A stretch of 64,000 nucleotides of DNA, taken from the NCBI GenBank assembly GCA_038373885.1, contig JAWZYV010013130.1:620001-684000 (forward strand), in the 5' to 3' direction. This DNA comes from Cheiracanthium punctorium (taxonomy: Eukaryota > Arthropoda > Arachnida > Araneae > Cheiracanthiidae). A program made the translations under genes and the position numbers. The notes under the pieces are model-generated. The model saw only the letters and a list, made by a program, of their open reading frames with translations, searched no databases and was not told where the DNA came from. Below are positions 55,588 to 64,000 of this stretch, piece by piece; the first letter of the stretch is position 1, and each line of letters begins with the position of its first letter.

Positions 55588-58206
55588 TAGGGTGTATCAC
55601 GAAAAATTTTTTTTGGAAAATCAAACTTTCAAGTTGATAAAAAGTTGTCACTGTCATCACATATCAACCAAAAGAAATTTTTTTGAAATCGAAAAATATT
55701 TAGGTCTCCCGGAATTAGCTTGAAATTCAACTTTTTTGACCTAAAATGTGTATTTTTAAAAAAAATATGTATGCATAAATATAAAGTATATTTATATTTT
55801 TTAAGTACAAGAACTTGAAGTTTAGAAAGACAACAGCCTTTTAAAATACATTTGTACCATTAACTATATTAGTCTGCCGAAATCTAATTTTAAAAACCTT
55901 GCTATTTTATGAAATATTCAAAAATTTCCAGACGATATTTTACATTGTTAAACTTCTAGCAACAGTGCAAATAAAATGTGTATTAATTTTTCATTAGTTT
56001 ATTAGTTTCTCAGTTTCTTTTTTATTCTGGTGGGGGGAGGGAGGGGTGACATTAGAAATAATTAGAAATAATTACACATTAGAAAAAAATTTTGGAGGAA
56101 CAAAAATATATTAAAATTAAAAATCAAAAAATGTGATCTTTAGATGAAAAAGGTTACAAAAGATATAAACAAACACATAAAGGTTACAAATAAACAACAT
56201 ATAAATATGTAAAGGTTATTCAAAATAAATCTTGATTTCGCTGTCTATTTATTTTAATAATTGTAGGCAGCGTATCACAAACGCAAGTAGCTTTTCCAAC
56301 CTGCAACCCAATCCATTAGAAACCCCAGTGTTTGTGGGCGTACCATGACATCCAAGAGCTTTGATAGTGGTCACATCAATGCAGTTACATTCCATGTGTT
56401 TCATTATTGATGATACAATGTCTTTCCCAGAACCACTGTCTGCAGTTACATGACCAAGGATATATTGAACCTGGTTCTTCAGCCAAAGATATGTGTTCTT
56501 CGTGTATAGTTTTCCGGACAGATTTACCACGTACATTTTCTTTGACTATAGTTTCATCTTCCCGACCATCAAAATAGAGAGAAATTATTTCTGAGGTGCC
56601 AGTTGCAATACTTTCACGGTACTTTACTCTTTCACGAAAAACTTTCGATTTATCAATTACCGCCGTCTGATTTTCTTGTGTCACAACTTTTAAATCCTGT
56701 AAAAGAGCCCTTGCTAGTTGCGGTCACGCTCTATTGGAAATTGCTCTGCGATCACATGCTCTGGAAAATGATGGCAGATCTACTGGAAGCACTTGCTTTA
56801 CTGAAACGCTAGAATTTTCCTTTATATTTTCTGGTATTTTATTTTTTATAGCTAAAACACTTTCATCACTTGAATCCTGTTGAATGGAATCGCTGTCAGT
56901 GTCGCTAACAATGCCTTCATGTCGTAAAGTAGGGATATTTGTTGATTGGAGACTTCAGTTTAACTCAAATTGTATGGACTTTTCCTTTCTTTTAGCACGT
57001 TTCTCGATTTTTTTTTACTCTCTACTGTGTCAATTTCTCCTATAACCATAAGCCTCAGGTTTCGTTGGCCATTCAAGAACTTGTGTTCCAGTTGTGGAAC
57101 CTTCCTTTGCACTGGACACAAACATTTCACTAAATCTCTACATTTGCATGAACAAATATCAAAAAGATTATTTACAATGTCAGATTTTGAACTTTTCAAC
57201 GGACGTTTTAAAGCTCTTGGCATTTTTTGCGTTACACCCTGATGACTTTTTCATCTTTTCAGATCTCTCGTGTAGTTTTAAAATCATAAAAACAATGTTG
57301 CTTAAAGATGAAACAGGAATAGAAGTCTTCTTCCATATTTCTTCTAGCTTACGGGCCACTCGCATTGCAACTACCTTTTTCTTTGGTTGATGACATCCTT
57401 CAGACTTGAACTGATTTCTTACGCATTCAAAATAACGTGTACATCAATTTTAGTAGGTAAAACATAGCTATCACTTATATCTAGAGGTTGGCCGACAATT
57501 GAATCGTCAGTAGTTTTCCTTTTGATAAGAATGAGTTTTTCTCCTCATGATGGTAAAACAACAAAACCAAATTGAACTCAATCCCAAATCAAAAACATAA
57601 ATGCTCACTAAATGGACGCTTCGTACATAAAAAAATGCTAAAAACAAACTGAAAAAGAAAGGAAGGGTGGACGAGGGAGAGTGATGTGATGGTCTTGCAC
57701 TTCTCTTATCTCCAAAGTCATGGGGGAGCTACAGTTTTATCACCTTGAAATCAGAGCCCCATATTCGCCTACAAAAATATTCTTGCTATTTCGGAACGCT
57801 GTACTACATTGTCTGTATTATAAATACAATGATTGAAAATTTGAAAGATTCTTCAACATTTCTTAAATACGGCTAGTTGACAAAAAAAATTGGAGATATT
57901 CATTACGATTCCGGGAGATCTAAATGTTAAATTTCAGTCACAATGCATTTTTTTATTGATAGATTCCATCTGAAATTGCCCATTTTTGCTGTTGAATATT
58001 TAATTTTGATTTATACATATTTTATAAAAAAATGTTTAAAAATATCGTTTTGACTAAAAAACTGACAACTTCAATGTCATTCCGGGAGACCCAAATATTT
58101 TTCGATTTCAAAAAAAATTTTCTTGGTAGGTATGTGATGACAGTAACAACTTTTTATCAACTTGAAAGTTTGATTTTCCAAAAAAAAAATTTCGTGATAC
58201 ACCCTA
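55588..58206 (-). mobile_element. TIR element with 8-bp target duplication and an unassigned gene
   Basis: 2619 bp. The ends TAGGGTGTATCACGAAA are inverted, and similarity continues about 75 bp almost unbroken (GGAAAATCAAACTTTCAAG, TTGATAAAAAGTTGT), then more loosely to about 200 bp. The perfect octamer TTCCCGAT flanks at 55580-55587 and 58207-58214, and the flanking text reads on across it. Inside, the minus strand carries the decayed gene at 56260-57540. An 8-bp duplication is usual for hAT and P elements, but the gene shows no hAT or P motif I can name. Confidence 0.85.
56258..57540 (-). pseudogene. Decayed gene of unknown function, recurrent invertebrate repeat-protein type
   Basis: Minus strand, in order: AMRVARKLEEIWKKTSIPVS (about 57330), NNLFDICSCKCRDLVKCLCP with KVPQLEHKFLNGQRN (57080-57180, a Cys cluster C-x-C-K-C-x6-C-x-C), CDRRAISNRA (about 56740), AVIDKSKVFRERVKYRES (about 56640), ISLYFDGREDET (about 56570), AEEPGS then after a shift QYILGHVTADSGSG (56420-56470), and ALGCHGTPTNTGVSNG with LE (56300-56350). 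It ends early in CLQLLK. Frameshifts near 56460, 56950 and 57200 and a stop near 56710 inactivate it. From memory, similar proteins recur as uncharacterised multi-copy genes in arthropods and cnidarians. Its place inside TIRs suggests a transposase, which is inference. Confidence 0.6.
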
Positions 58207-58214
58207 TTCCCGAT

Positions 58215-58345
58215 GCCCTGGGAACCCCCGTGCAAAATTTCGTGTGATTCGGCCGGATAGTTAGTCTGCTACGCGAACGACAGACAGACACACAGATAGA
58301 CAGATACACAGGTTCTTTTATTGTATGTATAGAATAGATAAATAT
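58215..58345 (+). mobile_element. Right part of the element interrupted at 55588
   Basis: GTGCAAAATTTCGTGTGATT, then a CAGACAGACACACAGATAGA run and TTTTATTGTATGTATAG. It follows straight on from 55579 once the TIR element is removed. A layout of conserved block plus tetranucleotide run is typical of a retroelement or repeat tail. The class is not determined. Confidence 0.45.
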
Positions 58346-58920
58346 CATTGTCAGATTAATGTAAGTTCAGATTTCCTGATACTTTATTGAACAATTCAAT
58401 AAAGTATCAGACAACATGAAATAATCCAGACCATGTTTATTATTATTATATTTATTGGTCTTTTATTTTACCACTATGCTTAAAAATCAAAAGAAGGATT
58501 AAAAAAAATTAAGACCTAGGAAAAATTTTTGGCTGTAGTTTTTCAATATTATCTGTTTTTAAGTTATGCTGATAAAAGGCGTGCACAAAAATGAGTCGCT
58601 CTCGCTAAACCTGATTTTCGTAATCTGGGATTTCAAAATGTATATTTAGGGGAAAAAAATTGGTTTCAAAAATTTAATCCTAAAACAGTACTTTTTTTCG
58701 GCATATAAGTAAAAGAGGAAAAAGAAACTGAATGAAACAATTGGAAAGTTTTACAAGATATCCGTATTGTAATCAGTGCCCTCTTACCTGGAGGGCGCAC
58801 AGGCTAATGGTCCAGGACACACATTTTTTTCTAATCTAGTCATATGCCCTATTCGGACCTTTATGTAATAGCAACCAGATGGGCAAAAGAAAAAAAATCG
58901 CATTAAACTGCTTGACCCCG
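58346..58920. other. AT-rich, no recognisable gene
   Basis: Contains a short inverted repeat, TGATACTTTATTG/CAATAAAGTATCA, near 58376-58410. Otherwise nothing is recognisable. Confidence 0.5.
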
Positions 58921-58924
58921 CTGA

Positions 58925-59150
58925 ACACATGAAACTGCAAAACGATTACAAGAAAAGTGAAACTTTTTTTTCTGTTGTTCTTCGCATTTCATTATTAACT
59001 CAATTTTTAAGGAAAAAATTAAGCGTAAAAACTGCAATTCACCATTATTACGAAAATTTAAGATTTTGCCGTGAGCTGAAAAGTTTTTGTTGCCAGGTTA
59101 TAAAAGCTCACACAGTCATTTGAGGCTATCTTCAAGATCTTGATTCCAGC
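58925..59150 (+). mobile_element. Family B internal region (diverged copy)
   Basis: Matches 59780-60005: ACTGCAATTCACCATTATTA against ACTGCAATTTACCATTCTTC, GATTTTGCCGTGAGC, GCCAGGTTATAAAAGCTCA. The G-rich end is absent here. Confidence 0.55.
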
Positions 59151-59161
59151 CGTGATATATA

Positions 59162-59601
59162 CAATGTGTCCCTTAATGATAAGGACAAACTTTAAGGGAT
59201 GGTAGGGTACATAATAAAAATCAGAATCACACAGAAATGTGGAGTCAAAAACGCCTTTTCACTTACCTATTACTCATCATTTTTAGAAAAATGTTGAAGC
59301 TTTCGTCTAATTTCGTAATCAAGTTTCATAAACATGGAATTGTCAGCAAACATTTCATCAGTGAAATAAAATAGAATTTTTAAACTATCAATTTCAGTAG
59401 TGTGTTTTCTGTGAAAGATACAATAGTATTTGACGAACAATGGCTGGAAAGTTCACTATCATTTCAAGCACTTGCTCCTAAGTCATTATTAATAGCGACA
59501 TGATAATGATATTTCCAACCCCACATTGCTATGTGATTCTGAATCCTTATGTTTTGCCATATCTCCCCTTAAATTTGTCCCGATCATTGTGTGTCACGCT
59601 G
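59162..59601. mobile_element. Tc1/mariner-like MITE with long TIRs, TA duplication
   Basis: The left end CAATGTGTCCCTTAATGAT and the right end ATCATTGTGTGTCACGCTG are inverted. Similarity extends about 95 bp (CAGAATCACACAGAAATGTGG against CCACATTGCTATGTGATTCTG). TA flanks at 59160-59161 and 59602-59603. 13741-13830 is a partial relative. Confidence 0.75.
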
Positions 59602-59632
59602 TATATATATATATGTGTGTGTGCGTGTGTGC

Positions 59633-60010
59633 ATGGGCGCCGGCAGCATAGGGCAAGGGGGGCCAATGCCCCCCCTGGATTTTTGTATGCAGTGTTTTTG
59701 CGGCAAGTTTAGCTGAGAGTTTTTAAATCTTTAATGTATTGCCTGAGTGTTTTTTTCTCAGATGTATTTTAAAGTTATAGTACATGAAATTGTAAAATGC
59801 TTACAAGAAAACTGAAGTATATTTTTTGTTTGTTCTTTTTAGTACGTTATTTTTTCTTTTTTTTTTTAAACAAAGCGAAAAAATTGCAACTGCAATTTAC
59901 CATTCTTCAAGGGTATTAAATTCAAGGTTTTGCCGTGAGCCGAATAGTTTTCGCTGCCAACTTAGAAAAGCTCAAAGTATTTTTGGCTGCCAGCTTCAAA
60001 ATGTTATTTC
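59633..60010 (+). mobile_element. Family B element, best copy
   Basis: Starts CATGGGCGCCGGCAGCATAG, then a G-run/C-run palindrome (GGGGGGCCAATGCCCCCC), then an AT-rich body ending near CAGCTTCAAAATG. The right border and duplication are not seen. Confidence 0.55.
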
Positions 60011-62518
60011 GGACCCTGCAGCGCACTGCACACATGTACTGTACTAGATGATTAAAACTAAATTTTAAAAAAGAATGGAGGAAAAGAAGATGAGAGCATT
60101 CCTTCCATCAGGCACGTAGCAAGGAATTTTTTTCGAAAGAGGGTGGGATATCAAAAATGTTTATGCCTAAATAAACGAAATTTAAAGGCTCATGCTAACT
60201 AATGTGAAAATTTCGAAGGGAGGGATGATCCGATTATCCCTCTGGTTAAAATTTTGAGGTGTATAAGGTTTCCAGTTTTTACTGATACGATAATCTGCGC
60301 TAACCCAAAATCATTATGGCTGTAAAAAGCATCAACTTAGAACAACTTTCATTGCCTCAAAAAGTGATTGCAACAAATGATAGCTTAGTCAAAAAAGTAT
60401 TTTCAGTAAATTCGCATTTAATGCGTTTCAGTGCTTTCGTAGTAAAGTATTACTAAAGCATCAACAGAAAAAAGAGCGAAAAAATTGATAAGAACCGGAA
60501 AACGACTAAATGAAACCACCCAAAGCATAATGTTATACGGAAGAAACGCGTGAACTGTCTCTCGGTTTCAAAATACTCTTAAGAGCAGAAACTATAGCGT
60601 ACGTGAATAGAAACTGTGAGATACATTAAACTCAGAACACCCACACAGGTGTTGCCCTATATTTCAGCATCACGTCTGTTTCATTTTATCCGAAACTGTC
60701 CGGAAACGTTGTAAAAATCACTTTAAACGTGTTGCCGTAACAAGAAAATAACTGAATTGGTTTTACAAGAGCAAAAATATTTACAAACCAGAGTACTGGA
60801 GAAATGTGCATGGGCGTATTAAGAGTAGAGTTAATTTTCATTCAAAGACGTCAATAAATCATTTTTCCTCGAAAAATTCAATCTTTCAAATAAAATGTTA
60901 AAAATAGGAACTTTTTGGGAAAAAAATCTGCCTCATTTGCCTGTCAAAAATTATTCAACTTAATGATGATTTTTCTGATGAATAAAACAATTTTCCTTGT
61001 AGGCTAATTCGGAACATCAAATTTTACATCTTTGATGAGCAGGTATTTCCTTAATATATGCTAGCTCCATCCAAAGTAAAACGGATTCTTGTAAAAAAAG
61101 GAGAGCACTGCAGCTCATAAGTATATTTCGCAATATATTTTTAGGAAGAAAAAAAAATGATTCATCATTCTTAAAAGAAATTCTGGAAATATTTATAATT
61201 AAATTCATGCACTAACATCTCTGAAAGAGTTGGGGGTAGGTGGGGAAGTTAAACTGGGAGTTCTTATTTTCCAGTTTTGTAATTCATGTAAAATTTATTC
61301 ATTAAAATGTATTCGTTGTAGAGTTCAATAAACATGCTATTTTTATTTTACTTGAAAATGCATCTGTAGTATACCAAAGTATTACTGAAGTGTTCATGAG
61401 CAGTTTAAGCTGAGTCATTAACATTCTTGTGTAAGGTGAATAATCAATAGTGCAATAATCAATAGTGTGACTGTTGAAGGCGAAAATGTAGTTTCGTGTT
61501 ACAATATTATACAATATTAATGAAATTTCACAAAATTCACAGACAAAAAAAATATTTTATTTTCACGTTACTCTAGAAAAGAAAACAGTCATTCAAATAT
61601 TTTTTAACACTCTATGATTAATTTATACAGCTTTAATTGGTATGTTGCAGATCTGCAGCACAGTGATACAAAGGCTTAAGTGGCCATTCCTGTACCTACT
61701 CACCAAATTTCAAGGTTATATACGAAGTAGTTTCTAAATGAACTGGTCCAGAAGATCGTAACATAAAGAATATAGGGAATGATCGTAACTAGGATTTCCT
61801 CTTAAGATTTTTGTTTAATTCAGGGAACAAATTTTTATCTGCTGCTCGAAAAAGATTCCTGAACTGTCCTTCCAGCCTGCTACTTTCTGGAAAGTTTGCA
61901 CTATTGACATGAGAATCATATCAAATCCAAATGGATTCAATTTTGGTTGAGAAGTTTCTTCACTCTTAAGTATTTTCACTTAATATGTGAAACTAAGATA
62001 AAGAGAATAAAACTAATTTATAATAAAGACGATCATAGAAAGTTTTATCTATTTTAACTCACAGGAACTGAAGGACATTCGTGATAAAACTGATGAAAGG
62101 CGCACTTGTGTGTCGATCTCAAAGACTTATTATGATGTCTTATTTTTCAAGTAAACATTTAGTTTAGCTTCTCACAATACTCTTTTAGTGTGGTACAATG
62201 ATTTTCCGAAGAGCATCACAAATGAGGAGAAAGAATCTGTCTTTTAAAATTTATACAGCTTACATATCTAGAGAGAAAAAAAAAAGTAAAATCAAAATCA
62301 AGAAATGAAAGAAAGCGTTGTGAAATTGGGACATGTGTTACTGACATATTAATTTTACGTTATTTTTCTTTGAATAATATATTCTTTTAACAGTGTTATT
62401 AGTGAAGGCATATATCATGAATGACATGACAATAATTGTTTTTATTTTTTATTTCCTTTCATTTCTTTTCTCGTTTTTAATACATATCAGTTAATGTGCA
62501 GCATGTTAGTGATTTACA
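60011..62518. other. AT-rich, no recognisable gene
   Basis: 60110-60260 has a short G-rich repeat end (CAGGCACGTAGCAAGGAATT). No coding motif, RNA gene or repeat pair was recognised in the remaining 2.2 kb. Confidence 0.5.
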
Positions 62519-63300
62519 CAGGATGTCCCCAAAATATGGCAACACGCTTTCATTCTTTATCTATTAGAAATAACTTGGCAAAGTAAATTGAAGAAATGTT
62601 CAAAAGAAGGTAGGAAAAAAAGACCACTGAAAGAAAAAAATCCTCTCGTTAATTTTCAAAATGACATACTTTTTTATTTTGTATATGAAACACGTACGAA
62701 AAAATTCTGACTTAGTAAAATGTGCCCCAAACATTAATGAGGTGATGGACAAAATTTCAGTCATCATCCTATAATGTCTCAGATATATCTTTAAAGGAAG
62801 ATGGTAAGGGCTATGTATGAATTTGAATGTAAACGTTCATTGCTGGAATTCAAAATATTACTTTCTTTTGCTATTTCTGTACGACCCCTGAAACGCGATC
62901 ATCCGACGTGATTTTTTTTTGGAAATTTAAAGGCCGTATAAAAATTTAAATTTTGTATTTATTTAATCCCCCGAAAATTTTAAATTATAGGATAAAGTAC
63001 GATGCGATAAAAAATTCGATAATTTCTTTTTACATTACTTCATAATTTATTGTATATGTCCAAGGGTGGATTAAAGGGGGGGTCGGAGGGGGAAACCGCC
63101 CTCCCCGAGACATAAGAAATTAATGTAAACGATCCTATTTTACTTCCATAAAATGGACGTATATGTCAATCTTTTAACTAACCGACAAACTAACAGCCCC
63201 CCCCCGACAAACTTGCATTAATCCGCCACTGTATATGTCTATGATCAACATTTATAGAATAAAAGTCTAGGTCATAGGTCAATGTCTTTGGGACACCCTG
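62519..63300. mobile_element. Tc1/mariner-like MITE with nested hAT-like MITE
   Basis: CAGGATGTCCCCAAAATATG at the left and CTTTGGGACACCCTG at the right are inverted over about 15 bp. TA follows on the right (63301-63302) and TACA precedes on the left. It encloses the family C MITE at 63061-63231. No transposase. Confidence 0.65.
63061..63231 (-). mobile_element. hAT-like MITE, family C (copy 2)
   Basis: 171 bp. CAAGGGTGGATTAAAGG to TTAATCCGCCACTG. The perfect octamer TATATGTC lies at 63053-63060 and 63232-63239. Inverted homologue of 13245-13416 (shared CATAAAATGGACGTATATGTC and TCTTTTAACTAACC). Confidence 0.92.
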
Positions 63301-63302
63301 TA

Positions 63303-64000
63303 TGCATATTTTCAAATTAATCAAGTTAATTTTTGGCACATTCTGAACTTATTTAGGGGTTATAAAGTCAATATTCGATTATTCGGTTCTTTTCACTTTC
63401 CCGAATAAATACGAAATATTAATTGAACATATCCTGAAACGCAATCGAAAATGCAGTACTTTTAATATATATATATATATATATATATAAATTCTTTTTT
63501 TCGACAGTAGCAGCTTTTTATCGTGGAGCCGTAAAATGCATAAAAATAACAATTTACACTTGTAAATAAATGCTGTAAAGAAATGAAAGTTTCAGCATTA
63601 AGAAAATTTTAGAGAAAAATATAGCGATTTCACTTCGCAAGAGGTGAAGATTTTTAAATATTCAAAAAAATTTTTTAAAGCATTCCAGATCAATATTTTC
63701 AGTTATTAGATTTTGTATAAGTATTCGTTAAGTCATAGATACCAAACGCCTCGAATACTTTTTAAAATGTCTTGAATACTGAAAAAAATTTATTTCTTGC
63801 AAAAGTGAAATTTCCATTTTCTCTCTAAAATTTTCTTAGTGTTGAAACTTTCATTTCTTTAGAGCAAGTCTTTGTAAGTGTAAAGTTTTTATTTTATACA
63901 TTTTAGCACTCCACAATTAAAACCTTCAACTGTTATTTATTTATTTATTTTACTGAAATTTTATTTTGTGCTTCTTAGTTACTAATGAAATACGTTTTAT
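63303..64000. other. AT-rich, no recognisable gene
   Basis: An (AT)n run lies at 63464-63489. An inverted similarity is visible between 63580-63620 (GAAATGAAAGTTTC...AAGAAAATTTTAGAGA) and 63820-63862, suggesting the arms of a foldback of about 300 bp. Its outer borders were not resolved. Confidence 0.45.

Overview
This window looks like an AT-rich, intron-poor stretch of invertebrate, most likely arthropod, nuclear DNA. I see no intact host gene and no rRNA, functional tRNA or CRISPR array. Almost everything that can be recognised is a decayed, nested mobile element: Tc1/mariner, hAT, Ty3/gypsy, Ty1/copia, tRNA-derived SINEs, and many short non-autonomous elements with G-rich or C-rich ends. 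Species-level assignment is not possible from the sequence alone. The element mix (BED-finger and ZMYM-like hATs, Tc1/mariner and gypsy relics) fits an arthropod genome, possibly a chelicerate, but that is inference.

Layout. 1-7100: a microsatellite locus (CA/CATA/TA) split by a putative 4.76 kb terminal-inverted-repeat element (193-4948), which carries a dead Tc1-like element (812-2091), a 100-bp tandem array and a SINE. It is followed by a mariner relic (5005-7095) broken by a 1.47 kb element with a 3-bp target duplication, itself broken by a small hAT-like element. 7190-8810: a copia relic with gag but no pol. 9860-13420: several short TIR elements and a gypsy LTR fragment. 14444-17127: first copy of a long-TIR element, here called family F. 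18047-24225: two hAT relics, a 75-bp tandem array, an endonuclease-like fragment and a 682-bp hAT-like MITE. 24560-25400: the 3' end of a plus-strand gypsy. 25640-40560: minus-strand gypsy remains (LTRs, pol) interrupted by family F copies 2, 3 and 4, a ZMYM-like hAT transposase and a mariner fragment. 40787-44000: a HindIII-motif-rich element, SINEs and an LTR fragment. 45000-48018: a three-level nest of TIR elements. 55588-58206: a complete-looking TIR element with an 8-bp target duplication that carries a decayed gene of unknown function. 59162-63300: further Tc1-like and hAT-like MITEs in otherwise featureless DNA.

The elements do not work together as a pathway. What the sequence records is an order of insertions. 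Many steps can be dated relative to each other because target-site duplications and interrupted reading frames are still visible. All coding sequences carry frameshifts or stops, so nothing here looks capable of making a working protein. The items most worth following up are the 55588-58206 element with its unassigned gene, the family F palindromic pair (26668-29097 and 32152-34582), and the 3-bp-TSD element at 5101-6571.
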